NCBI GenBank assembly: GCA_964386435.1
Contig: CAYLSV010000074.1
Span: 1 to 17,476 of the forward strand
Origin: CAYLSV01 sp964386435
GTDB taxonomy: Bacteria > Planctomycetota > Phycisphaerae > Tepidisphaerales > Tepidisphaeraceae
Reading direction: 5' to 3'
Length of the DNA: 17,476 nt
Shown here: positions 1 to 6,888 of the stretch, piece by piece
Numbering within the stretch: position 1 is the stretch's first letter
How the letters are laid out: each line of letters begins with the position of its first letter
Notes under the pieces: model-generated
What the model saw: the letters and a program-made list of their open reading frames with translations, nothing else
Told to the model about the DNA's origin: nothing
Database searches by the model: none
Made by a program: the position numbers and the translations under genes

Positions 1-470
1 AGGTGGCCGTCGAGGAAGTTGTACGACTCCATCGACTCGCCGGCGGCGTAGCCCTGTCCGCCGTAGACGCTGCAAATGAACGCCTTCTTGCCGGTGACAA
101 GGCCCTGCATGCCGTCGTCGTCGACCTTGAACGTTCTGCCGACGCGGATGACCTGGTCGAACCACGCCTTGAGCTGGGCGGGCGTGCCGAAGTTGTACAT
201 CGGCGTGCCGATGACGAGCACGTCGCACGCCATCAGCTCGTCGACGAGCGTGTCGCTGCTGGCCAGCGCCCCGTTCTCGACGCCGCCGAAGCTCGCGGCG
301 ATCCACGGCTCACTCACGGTCGGCGGCGGCTGACTGCCGACGGCCCGGTGCGTCACCTCCGTGCCGCTGTTGGCTTGGACATACGCGTCGACGAAGGCTT
401 GGGAGAGCTTCTTCGATTGCGAGCGGTCGTCGGAACGGGGCGAGGCGTCGATGTGCAGGAGCTTGGGCAT
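1..470 (-). CDS. azoR: FMN-dependent NADH-azoreductase (partial, C-terminus beyond window)
   Basis: A flavodoxin-fold quinone/azo reductase that uses NADH and FMN for two-electron reduction of quinones and azo compounds in the cytoplasm. The 156 visible codons start MPKLLHIDASPRSDDRSQSK, giving the first beta strand and the phosphate-binding S/R-rich loop of the AzoR/AcpD family. At residues 88-104 they carry GTPMYNFGTPAQLKAWFDQ, the hallmark P-M-Y-N-F FMN-binding segment, then VTGKKAFICSVYGGQGY at 125-141, which matches the family's GLVTGKKA..GG stretch. The family is about 200 residues long, so roughly the last quarter is missing. The ATG at 468-470 fits the family N-terminus, although no Shine-Dalgarno is seen upstream. 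Family assignment is firm; the physiological substrate is unknown. The gene stands alone and points away from the rest of the window. Confidence 0.93.
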   Translation of the reverse strand, partial: MPKLLHIDASPRSDDRSQSKKLSQAFVDAYVQANSGTEVTHRAVGSQPPPTVSEPWIAASFGGVENGALASSDTLVDELMACDVLVIGTPMYNFGTPAQLKAWFDQVIRVGRTFKVDDDGMQGLVTGKKAFICSVYGGQGYAAGESMESYNFLDGH

Positions 471-522
471 TTCGACCGTGTTCTAAACGGGGGCGGATGG
501 TTGTGTCAACAGGCATTCGCCA

Positions 523-562
523 CGAGGCACGACCGTGAGGGAGAGCGATCGCGGAACGCGAT
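523..562. repeat. Half of a REP-like repeat (family 3) plus small hairpin
   Basis: The 18 bases cgaggcacgaccgtgagg at 523-540 recur exactly at 10421-10438, inside the large inverted repeat there. Here only one arm is present. It is followed by a short hairpin, atcgcg/gaa/cgcgat, at 548-562. It lies in the 471-673 spacer between azoR and the next small gene, in which I see no other gene. It is probably a solo or decayed copy of a dispersed repeat. Confidence 0.65.
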
Positions 563-673
563 GTCCGGGTCAGGCGGCACGATCATTGGCGATCGGCCGC
601 GGAATGGGGACAGGCACCGCATCCTTCAGCCGGACGAGCTTCGAACAGCTTCTACGATGGAGGCGTGAAGAAT

Positions 674-859
674 GTGGGACACAAGGCGGGCTTGACGCTT
701 TTAGTATTGATCTTAACTCTTGCCGTCATGGCGGCAGCGGCGGGATGGCTCAGGCACCGCCAGACCGTACCGGGCGTCGACTTCAGCCTCCTCTACTACT
801 GGTTCGGTGCCGTCGTCATTGCGACCATCGGCATCGTGTCTATCTGGAACAGGAGATGA
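674..859 (+). CDS. Small hypothetical two-helix membrane protein
   Basis: A protein of about 61 residues with two hydrophobic segments, TLLVLILTLAVMAAAAGWL and a second around LLYYWFGAVVIATIGIVSIW, separated by a short polar loop (RHRQTVPGVDFS). This is a helical hairpin in the membrane. The frame is open from a GTG at 665, but ggagg at 659-663 would then be only one base from the start. The next in-frame GTG, at 674, has a good 10-base spacing, so I prefer it. It ends at tga 857-859, converging on uvrA with a 45-base gap. I recognise no family and assign no function. Two clear transmembrane segments and a proper ribosome-binding site argue that it is real, but its shortness leaves doubt. Confidence 0.5.
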   Translation: MGHKAGLTLLVLILTLAVMAAAAGWLRHRQTVPGVDFSLLYYWFGAVVIATIGIVSIWNRR

Positions 860-904
860 CGCGGCCGAAAGTGTCGCCCGTGAAACCAAATGGATGGCAA
901 CGCA

Positions 905-3900
905 TCACGCGGCGGCTTTGCGGCGTTTGGGCTTGGTGGCCTTCGCCGGCGACTTGAGCTTCGGGGCGAGGTAGCGGCCGGTGTGGCTGCCGGCGACCTG
1001 CGCGACGTCTTCCGGCGTGCCCTCGGCGACGACGGTGCCGCCGCCGTTGCCGCCTTCGGGGCCCATGTCGATCAGCCAGTCGGCACACTTGATCACGTCC
1101 AGGTTGTGCTCGATGACGAGGACGGTGTTGCCGTGGTCGCAGAGGCGTTGGAGGACGCCGAGGAGCTTGCGGATGTCCTCGAAGTGCAGGCCGGTGGTCG
1201 GCTCGTCGAGGACGTAGAAGGTGTGGCCGGTGGGGTTCTTGCCGAGCTCGCTGGCGAGCTTGACCCGCTGGGCCTCGCCGCCGGAAAGTTGCGTGGACGG
1301 CTGGCCGAGCTTGATGTAGCCGAGGCCGACGTCGAACAAAGCCTTGAGCATCCGGTACATCGGCGGGAAGTTCTCGAAGAACTCTTTCGCCTCCTCAATC
1401 GTCATCGCCAAGACGTCGGCGATGCTCTTGCCGCGGTACTTGATCTGCAGGGTCTCGGGGTTGTACCGGGTGCCGTGGCACTGCTCGCACTCGACGTAAA
1501 CGTCGGGCAGAAAGTGCATCTCGATGAGCTTCTGGCCCTGCCCGTCGCAGGAAGCGCAGCGGCCGCCCTTGACGTTGAAGCTGAACCGGCCCGGGGCGTA
1601 GCCGCGGAGCTTGGCCTCGCGGGTCTGGCTGAAGATCTTGCGGACCTCGTCGAAGACGCCGGTGTAGGTCGCGGGGTTGGAGCGGGGCGTGCGGCCGATG
1701 GGCGACTGGTCGATCTCGATGACCTTGTCGATCTGGCCGGTGCCGGCGAGGGATTTGTGCTTGCCGGGCTTGACGCGGCTTTGGTAGATCTTGCGCTTCA
1801 GGGCCGGCAGCAGGGTCTGGTTGACGAGCGTCGACTTGCCGCTGCCCGAGACGCCGGTGACGCAGGTCAGGCCGCCGAGCGGGAATTTGACCGACACGTC
1901 TTTAAGATTGTTCGAGCTGCAGCCCTTGATCTCGAGGCACTTTTTGTCGCTCACCGGCCGACGGCGCTCGGGGACGTCGATGGTCTTCTCGTGCGTCAGG
2001 TACTGGACGGTCAGGCTGTGTCGCTGGGCGAGGACGTCGGGCATCGGGCCCTCGGCGATGACCTGCCCGCCGTGGGCACCGGCGGCGGGGCCGATGTCGA
2101 TGAGGTGGTCGGCGGCGCGAATGCAGTCCTCGTCGTGCTCGACCATGAGGACGGTGTTGCCCAAATCGCGGAGCTTGAGCAGGGTGCGGATCAGGCGGTC
2201 GTTGTCCCGCTGGTGCAGGCCGATGGTCGGCTCGTCGAGGACGTAGCAGACGCCCACGAGCTTGCTGCCGACCTGGGTGGCCAAACGGATGCGCTGGGCC
2301 TCGCCGCCGGAGAGGCTGCCGGTTTTGCGGTTGAGGTTCAGGTAGCCGAGCCCGACGTCGACGAGGAAGCCCAGGCGGCTGCCGACCTCGCGGGCGATGG
2401 GGGCGGCGATCTTCTGGCCTTCGGCGTCGAGGTTCAGGCTGGCGAAGAACGCGGCGGCCTCCTCGACGTTCATGCAGGTGACGTCGTGGATCGAGTGGCC
2501 GGGCAGGGTGTCGGTCTTGACGGCGTCGCGCTTCTCCTTGACCTTCTTCGCCTTCGGCTTGAGCCCGCCGTCGTCGTCCCTCGTCGCCACGTAGTTGGCG
2601 GCGCGGTCGTCGGAGCAGTCGGTCTCGCACGGCTCGGGCAAATCCTCGGCGTAGAGGCGGACGCACAGCGCCTCGTTCTTGAGCCGCTTGCCACAGCAGA
2701 CGGGGCACGGCTGCTCGCTCATGTAGCCGCTCATCCGCTGCTTGACGTAGTCGGAGTCGGTGTTCTCGAAGCGGCGTTGCAGGTTCGGGATGACGCCCTC
2801 GAAGTAGCCCTTCTTGCCGGACGCGTTGCCGGTGCCGTAGAGCAGCACGTCGCGCTGCTTCTTGGTCATCTCCTTGGCGGGGCTGTAGTAGTCGACGCCG
2901 AAGTCGCGGCAGAAGGTCCGCAGCACGCGGCTGTAGTAGATGTTCATCCGCTTGCCGTTCTTCCGCCACGCCTCGACGGCACCGTTCTCGAGCGAGAGGT
3001 CCGGATCGGGGATGACCAGGTCCGGGTCGAACTCAAACGTGGTGCCGAGGCCGTGGCACGCGCCGCACGCCCCCTGCGGCGAGTTGAAGCTGAATAGCCG
3101 CGGCTCCATCTCCGGCAGCGAAACGTGCGGGTGGTCCGGGCAGGCGAAACTCTCGCTGTAAAGCTGATCGACCCATTCGCCGTCCTTCTCGACCGCGATG
3201 ATGACGTTGCCCCGCGTGAGCTTCAGCGCCGTCTCCACGCTGTCGGCCAATCTGCCGCGGACCTCGTCCTTGACGACGATGCGATCGACCACGGCCGCGA
3301 CGTCGTGCTTGTACGTCTTGGCGAGCTTCGGGATGCTGTCGTCCTTGACCTCAACGACCTCGCCGTCGACGCGGGCGCGGACGAAGCCTTGCTTGATGAT
3401 CGCGCCGAACGTCTCCTTGTGCTCGCCCTTTTGCTGGCTAACGAGCGGGGCGAGGACCATGAGCTTCGTCTTCGCCGGCAGCTTCAGGATGTCGTCGACG
3501 ATCTGCGTGGCTGACTGGCTCTCGATCTTGCGGCCGCACTCCCAGCAGTGGGGCGTGCCGGCGCGGGCGAACAGCACTCGCAGGTAGTCATAAATCTCCG
3601 TGGTCGTCGCCACGGTCGACCGCGGGTTGTGGCTGCTGCCGCGCTGCTCGATGGCGATCGTCGGCGGCAGCCCGTCGATGCTCTCGACCTCCGGCTTTTG
3701 CAGCTGGTTCAGGAACTGCCGGGCGTACGCCGACAGCGACTCCATGTACTTCCGCTGCCCCTCGGCGTAGACGGTGTCGAACGCCAGCGTCGACTTGCCG
3801 CTGCCCGAGAGCCCGGTCACAACCGTGAGCTGATCCCGCGGAATGTCGAGCGAGATGTTCTTGAGGTTGTGCCCCGCCGCCCCGCGGATGCGGATGTTCT

Positions 3901-3949
3901 TGGAGAGAACCGGAGAATCGGCAGTCGTTTGGGCATCGTCCTTCGCCAT
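905..3949 (-). CDS. uvrA: Excinuclease ABC subunit A (UvrA)
   Basis: The damage-recognition ATPase of nucleotide excision repair; it acts as a dimer that scans DNA and loads UvrB. The product has 1,014 residues. Visible landmarks are Walker A GLSGSGKS at about 46 and GVSGSGKS at about 697; ABC signatures LSGGEAQR at about 546 and 885; Walker B VLDEPTIGLHQRD and VLDEPTTGLHFED. Zinc ligands are CPDH...CGAC (about 270-302), CPVC (about 415) and CASC...CEQC (about 793-823). UvrA is normally about 940 residues. The excess is mainly a charged insert at about 431-485 and a lysine-rich tail (KATKPKRRKAAA). An upstream ATG at 3961 is possible and the frame stays open to 4048, but the ATG at 3947-3949 (MAKDDAQT) gives the most natural N-terminus. 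No clear Shine-Dalgarno and no recognised LexA site were found upstream. Confidence 0.97.
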   Translation of the reverse strand: MAKDDAQTTADSPVLSKNIRIRGAAGHNLKNISLDIPRDQLTVVTGLSGSGKSTLAFDTVYAEGQRKYMESLSAYARQFLNQLQKPEVESIDGLPPTIAIEQRGSSHNPRSTVATTTEIYDYLRVLFARAGTPHCWECGRKIESQSATQIVDDILKLPAKTKLMVLAPLVSQQKGEHKETFGAIIKQGFVRARVDGEVVEVKDDSIPKLAKTYKHDVAAVVDRIVVKDEVRGRLADSVETALKLTRGNVIIAVEKDGEWVDQLYSESFACPDHPHVSLPEMEPRLFSFNSPQGACGACHGLGTTFEFDPDLVIPDPDLSLENGAVEAWRKNGKRMNIYYSRVLRTFCRDFGVDYYSPAKEMTKKQRDVLLYGTGNASGKKGYFEGVIPNLQRRFENTDSDYVKQRMSGYMSEQPCPVCCGKRLKNEALCVRLYAEDLPEPCETDCSDDRAANYVATRDDDGGLKPKAKKVKEKRDAVKTDTLPGHSIHDVTCMNVEEAAAFFASLNLDAEGQKIAAPIAREVGSRLGFLVDVGLGYLNLNRKTGSLSGGEAQRIRLATQVGSKLVGVCYVLDEPTIGLHQRDNDRLIRTLLKLRDLGNTVLMVEHDEDCIRAADHLIDIGPAAGAHGGQVIAEGPMPDVLAQRHSLTVQYLTHEKTIDVPERRRPVSDKKCLEIKGCSSNNLKDVSVKFPLGGLTCVTGVSGSGKSTLVNQTLLPALKRKIYQSRVKPGKHKSLAGTGQIDKVIEIDQSPIGRTPRSNPATYTGVFDEVRKIFSQTREAKLRGYAPGRFSFNVKGGRCASCDGQGQKLIEMHFLPDVYVECEQCHGTRYNPETLQIKYRGKSIADVLAMTIEEAKEFFENFPPMYRMLKALFDVGLGYIKLGQPSTQLSGGEAQRVKLASELGKNPTGHTFYVLDEPTTGLHFEDIRKLLGVLQRLCDHGNTVLVIEHNLDVIKCADWLIDMGPEGGNGGGTVVAEGTPEDVAQVAGSHTGRYLAPKLKSPAKATKPKRRKAAA

Positions 3950-3981
3950 GCGCAGCACCATAGGTGGCCGATACGCCCGGC

Positions 3982-4004
3982 CCCCCGCCCCGGTTCGGCG
4001 GGGG
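3982..4004. repeat. GC hairpin in the uvrA leader
   Basis: cccccgcc at 3982-3989 pairs perfectly with ggcggggg at 3997-4004 across a 7-base loop, just upstream of the uvrA start. On the uvrA mRNA it would lie in the 5' leader if transcription starts further out. There is no U-run, so it is not an intrinsic terminator. It could be regulatory or simply a GC-rich palindrome. Confidence 0.4.
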
Positions 4005-4053
4005 TTCGGGCGGCAAGACACTTTCAGCACACTCAACAGCCACAGCACGTCGA

Positions 4054-4082
4054 GTAGCTGCGGGTCCTCGACACGCAGCTAC
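4054..4082. repeat. Perfect 9-bp hairpin upstream of uvrA
   Basis: gtagctgcg at 4054-4062 is exactly complementary to cgcagctac at 4074-4082 with an 11-base loop. It lies in the gene-free 3950-4323 spacer. No T-run follows on either strand, so a terminator is unlikely. Its function is unknown. Confidence 0.45.
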
Positions 4083-4119
4083 CTGCCAAATGGGAACACC
4101 TCAACCTTCGCATGAAGCC

Positions 4120-4330
4120 CCGCCTCCACGAGGCGGAGGCGGTTCCAGCGACGCTCGCCATGCTCAACCGTCGCCCGCGGCAACACCGCTGAAGCCCCCA
4201 CCGCTCAACCGTCGCCCGCCTTCAGACCCGACGTTCAAGCGGCTGCACCTTCGAGCGTAGCCCCGCTGCTACGCAGCGGTGGGGGCTTCTTATGCAACCA
4301 CACCGCTCAACCGTCGCCCGCCTTCAGACC
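4120..4330. repeat. Composite repeat block (direct and inverted repeats) between uvrA and the next gene
   Basis: This part of the 3950-4323 spacer holds no gene I can support but is full of repeats. A 30-base sequence occurs exactly twice (4199-4228 and 4301-4330), and its 17-base core gctcaaccgtcgcccgc occurs a third time at 4162-4178. A perfect 15-bp inverted repeat, gaagcccccaccgct, has arms at 4191-4205 and 4275-4289. Hairpins lie at 4120-4136 (ccgcctc/cac/gaggcgg) and 4263-4279 (ccgctgc/tac/gcagcgg). The hairpin style (GCCCC-CCGC stem) matches the larger inverted repeat at 6802-6888. The last direct-repeat copy supplies the stop codon of the 4324-4656 gene. Confidence 0.75.
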
Positions 4331-4656
4331 GGCCACGGCGCGACGCATCGCACCACCAGCAGCCCGATGGTCGCCGCCGCCATCGTGCGGGATGCCCGCC
4401 TGGCGTGTCGGACCCGCCCTGGCCGTCGCGCTCCCGCGCTGCCGACATCGCACGCCACCATCGCCAGCAACGCGGCCGGCGGGAAGGCGATGCTGGTGAA
4501 ACCGTGTGGCCCCGGCATCCACGTGAGGATCGCCAGCACCAGCCCGATGATCGCGAGCATCAGAGCGACCCCCGCCCAGTACACGGCGTGTCGCGGCATC
4601 CATGCCAGACGCCGACGGGTACGGGCGCAGTCGAGGTGGTGCGGTCCAACTTTCAT
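4324..4656 (-). CDS. Small hypothetical membrane protein, possible truncated paralogue
   Basis: 110 residues with three hydrophobic segments: AVYWAGVALMLAIIGLVLAI (about 24-45), a second around IAFPPAALLAMVAC (55-70) and a third around MAAATIGLLVV (91-102). A basic, arginine-rich loop (ARRPGRVRHARRASR) lies between helices two and three. Layout and local sequence resemble the N-terminal membrane half of the protein encoded at 5952-6710, where the corresponding loop is RKRIGPAWVPRAWR. That suggests a copy whose C-terminal domain was lost. The stop codon (4324-4326) lies within a copy of the 30-base direct repeat, consistent with truncation by rearrangement. The start is uncertain: the ATG at 4656 lacks a Shine-Dalgarno, and an ATG 19 codons later is also possible. 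Function unknown. Confidence 0.5.
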   Translation of the reverse strand: MKVGPHHLDCARTRRRLAWMPRHAVYWAGVALMLAIIGLVLAILTWMPGPHGFTSIAFPPAALLAMVACDVGSAGARRPGRVRHARRASRTMAAATIGLLVVRCVAPWPV

Positions 4657-4701
4657 ACTGCTACTTCATAACTGCTTCCGCCAGCTTCCGCCGAGCGGCC
4701 G

Positions 4702-4785
4702 GACCTCCGCCGCGTGGCGGCGGGGCTGATCCTGCGGGGCGACGTCTAGCTCCGAGATCAGCCCCGTCGCCACGTGACGGAGGTC
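4702..4785. repeat. REP-like inverted repeat, family 1, copy A
   Basis: The left arm at 4702-4731 and right arm at 4756-4785 are complementary at 27 of 30 positions by eye, with a 24-base spacer. The arm begins gacctccgccgcgtggcgg and ends gggctgatc. A further gggctgatcc lies just outside at 4788-4797. The right arm overlaps the end of the paralogue fragment at 4758-5009 and supplies its last codons and stop. The same family is found at 5811-5911. Confidence 0.8.
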
Positions 4786-5009
4786 AGGGCTGATCCCCAA
4801 ACGCCAATTGCTTCCCGGATTAGAGTTTTCGTCAGCCCGGCTCCGGCCCAAAGGCAGCTGCAGGTATCCGGACCCAGCGGCACGGCGTTCGGCACGCCAA
4901 CAAAGTTGCCGCAGACGAAGACCTCCGGCGTGATGTCCCACGTGAGCAGCAGCATATCGAAATCCGGCGGCAACTCCCCCCGCGGCTGGTTCACGGCGTG
5001 GAGGTTCAT
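4758..5009 (-). pseudogene. C-terminal fragment of the H-x9/10-D paralogue family
   Basis: An 83-codon open frame that begins mid-domain relative to its neighbours. PPDFDMLLLTWDITPEVFVC followed by VPLGPDTCSCLWAGAGLT lines up with PPSFDTLLLTRDIPPETFTC and VPLGPGTCSYVWAGAGLT in the 5952-6710 product, and with the matching part of 6954-7703. The membrane anchor and the CxSN[LM]R segment are missing. After AGAGLT the similarity stops, and the frame ends inside the inverted repeat at 4702-4785. The frame opens six bases after the stop of 5016-5723, with gaggtgg almost abutting its ATG (5007-5009), so it could still be translated. I read it as the remnant of a tandem duplicate rather than a functional gene. 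Confidence 0.7.
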
Positions 5010-5015
5010 GCCACC

Positions 5016-5723
5016 TCACGGCACGGCGAGGATGTCCTCGGCCTCCGCCGTCGTCAGCCGACCCTCGGCGACGGCGGCGTTCACCAAGCCCGTCAGGCGG
5101 GGACCGGGCGGGAGGAACTGGACGTGGCCGTCGGCAAACAGCACGGCCCCGCCGGTGCCGTCGTGGTTCGCCAGCGGCTCGAACGCCATCGCCGTCTGGC
5201 CCGTGGCGGTCTCGGGCAAGCCGCGGCCGGCCCAGACGTAGCTGGCCGTGGGTGGTGCGTTGGTTTTCGCCGGGCAGATGAGCAGGTCCGGCGTGAGGTG
5301 GCCGGTTTGCAGCAGGGCGTCGAAGTCGTGCGGCCGGGCGTTCTCGGGGTCGTCCTGGGCGTACATGAACGCGACGAGGCCAACTTGCCGGAGGTTGCTC
5401 ATGCACACGACTTGCCGGGCCGACGCTCGCGCCGCCTGGGTGGCCGGGATCAGCGCCGCCAGCACCAGCAGCCCGACGACGACGCCCACCGCCCCCAGCA
5501 CCAGCCCGGCGATGGCGAAGCCTCGCCCTTCGACGTGCGGGTCCCGCGTCTGCCGCAGCCCCAGCACGCCCAGCACCACCGCCACCAGCCCCGGCACCGC
5601 CCCGAGAATGAACAGCCCGCCGATGGCCCCCATCACCCCCAGCACCAGCGCCGCCAACGCCAACCGGCTCGTCCGCCGGCCGCTTGCCGAGGCATAATCG
5701 ATTGGGTCGGGCGCATCGCTCAA
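5016..5723 (-). CDS. DUF4190-like membrane protein with prepilin-type H-X9-DG-like C-terminal domain (paralogue 1)
   Basis: 235 residues. The N-terminus (DPIDYAS at 6-12) is followed by a long hydrophobic double hairpin, LALAALVLGVMGAIGGLFIL at 21-40 and further helices to about 92. This resembles the DUF4190 membrane domain with its GRGFAIAGLVLG signature. Then come VVCMSNLRQVGLVAFMYAQD (106-124), a CPA segment, SYVWAGRG, and the strand pair ending VLFADGHVQF near 196-205. The latter resembles the planctomycete H-X9-DG motif; here the histidine in PLANHDG lies ten residues before the D-G. The tail GRLTTAEAEDILAVP is shared with two neighbours. The start is TTG at 5721-5723, the only one that matches the neighbour's IDYAS N-terminus. 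It is probably membrane-anchored with the C-terminal domain outside the cytoplasm. The function is unknown. Confidence 0.8.
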   Translation of the reverse strand: MSDAPDPIDYASASGRRTSRLALAALVLGVMGAIGGLFILGAVPGLVAVVLGVLGLRQTRDPHVEGRGFAIAGLVLGAVGVVVGLLVLAALIPATQAARASARQVVCMSNLRQVGLVAFMYAQDDPENARPHDFDALLQTGHLTPDLLICPAKTNAPPTASYVWAGRGLPETATGQTAMAFEPLANHDGTGGAVLFADGHVQFLPPGPRLTGLVNAAVAEGRLTTAEAEDILAVP

Positions 5724-5810
5724 AGTCCGCCCAGCATGCGGCCACCCCGCACCCGCGTCAAGCGCCCGGCCCCTCGGCCAAGGTATCTCGACGGGCCAGG
5801 TGCGTCACCC

Positions 5811-5911
5811 GCCCGGCCGGACCTCCGTCGCGTGGCGACGGGGTTGATCCCGCAGGACGGCACCCACTTCAGGCTCAGCCCCGCCACCACGCGGCGGAGG
5901 TCCGGCCGGGC
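5811..5911. repeat. REP-like inverted repeat, family 1, copy B
   Basis: Two 37-base arms (5811-5847 and 5875-5911) are reverse complements with about four mismatches, separated by 27 bases. The arm starts gcccggccggacctccg. Its middle, the gtgg-centred stem, matches copy A at 4702-4785. It occupies most of the 5724-5951 spacer between two paralogues, where I see no gene. Confidence 0.8.
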
Positions 5912-5951
5912 GACACTTCCAACAACCGCCACCACCGCGATCGCTCACCCG

Positions 5952-6710
5952 TCACGGAACCGCCAGAATGTGATCGGCCTGCGCCTGCGTCAACCGGCCG
6001 TCGGCGACGGCGTTGTGGACCAAGTTCGCGATCGTCGCCGGCCGCTCGAAGGACACGCTGGCGTCAACATACAGCACATTGCCGCCGGCACCGTGGTGGG
6101 CGATTGGCTCGAACGCGATCGGCGTGTTCGACGGGGCGCCCACCGTCAGCCCGGCTCCCGCCCAGACGTAGCTGCACGTTCCCGGCCCCAGCGGCACGGT
6201 GCCCACCGCGTCTGTGCTGGCCGCGCAGGTGAACGTCTCGGGCGGGATGTCCCGCGTGAGCAGCAGCGTGTCAAAACTCGGCGGCAACCGGTCGCCGTTG
6301 GCGTCGGCGTACAGGATCGCGGCGAGGCCGATGTGCCGGAGGTTGCTGGCACACCACAGCCTCAGCGGCGGGTGCCTGTTACCGGTCGAGGGCAGCGTGC
6401 CGACCCCGATCAACGCCAGCAACGCCGCCACGCACAACACGTTGGTCGCCCGCCACGCCCGCGGCACCCACGCCGGCCCAATGCGCTTCCGGTCGATCCC
6501 GAACGCCGCGACGAGCAGCAGCAGTGCCGCCGCAATCGCCAGGGTGAGGCTCGTGTCCGGCATGCGGTCCATCCACGCCACGCCCGCCGCCACGGCACCC
6601 ACCACAGCCAGCGCGGCCACAATCACCCCGACCGTGGCCCGGCCCACCGCCCCCGATTCGCCGTCAGAATGTGGACGGGCGTACCCGAGTTGGTGTCGCC
6701 CGTCCGGCAT
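5952..6710 (-). CDS. Membrane protein with H-X9-D-like C-terminal domain and a different N-terminal anchor (paralogue 2)
   Basis: 252 residues. The C-terminal half matches paralogues 1 and 3: WCASNLRHIGLAAILYAD (119-136), PPSFDTLLLTRDIPPETFTC, VPLGPGTCSYVWAGAGLT, a strand pair VLYVDASVSF (H-x9-D-A rather than D-G), and the tail GRLTQAQADHILAVP. The N-terminal half is not the DUF4190-like double hairpin. It has three hydrophobic segments (about 25-47, 53-71, 88-105) with a basic loop RKRIGPAWVPRAWR, resembling the small protein at 4324-4656. The frame is open up to 6878, but that stretch translates the inverted repeat at 6802-6888. The ATG at 6708-6710 gives a length close to the paralogues. 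No Shine-Dalgarno is seen. Function unknown. Confidence 0.75.
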   Translation of the reverse strand: MPDGRHQLGYARPHSDGESGAVGRATVGVIVAALAVVGAVAAGVAWMDRMPDTSLTLAIAAALLLLVAAFGIDRKRIGPAWVPRAWRATNVLCVAALLALIGVGTLPSTGNRHPPLRLWCASNLRHIGLAAILYADANGDRLPPSFDTLLLTRDIPPETFTCAASTDAVGTVPLGPGTCSYVWAGAGLTVGAPSNTPIAFEPIAHHGAGGNVLYVDASVSFERPATIANLVHNAVADGRLTQAQADHILAVP

Positions 6711-6801
6711 CGCCGCACTGTAACGCTTCCCAGCCGAAGGCTGACGATGGTGCGGCTTCAGGGATTGTTGACTTCGACTTGTCGCTCGACGTCGCTGAAA
6801 C

Positions 6802-6888
6802 CCCCACCGCCGTGGTGACGGCGGGGCTACGCCCAAGCCGAGCGGCTTCCACTCATTGCGTAGCCCCGCCGTCACCACGGCGGTGGGG
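6802..6888. repeat. REP-like inverted repeat, family 2 (perfect 31-bp arms)
   Basis: Arms at 6802-6832 and 6858-6888 are exact reverse complements, each containing a smaller palindrome (ccgccgt...acggcgg). Imperfect pairing extends outward to about 6793 and 6897 (cgctga/tcagcg). It fills the core of the 6711-6953 spacer between paralogues 2 and 3; no gene is evident there. The GCCCC-CCGC stem style recurs in the block at 4120-4330. Confidence 0.88.

Noticed and set aside
890..3097. A 735-codon open frame on the plus strand opposite uvrA
   Set aside because: It is antisense to the clearly recognisable UvrA coding sequence, is Val/Ala/Leu/Asp-rich in the manner of GC-rich shadow frames, and has no recognisable domain.
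4054..4082. Intrinsic terminator or tRNA-like stem
   Set aside because: There is no T-run on either strand and no cloverleaf; it is only a 9-bp hairpin.
3950..4120. SOS (LexA) operator upstream of uvrA
   Set aside because: I looked for a CTGT-N8-ACAG-type or GAAC-N4-GTTC-type palindrome and found none convincing.
4162..4330. CRISPR-like direct repeats
   Set aside because: Only two full copies plus one partial, with unequal spacing (41 and 102 bases) and internal palindromes; no cas genes nearby.
4998..6818. A 606-codon plus-strand open frame across the paralogue cluster
   Set aside because: It runs antisense through two conserved paralogues and an inverted repeat, with low-complexity Arg/Pro/Gln composition; the minus-strand genes explain the region.
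6711..6878. N-terminal extension of paralogue 2
   Set aside because: It translates the 6802-6888 palindrome and would make the protein about 55 residues longer than its paralogues.
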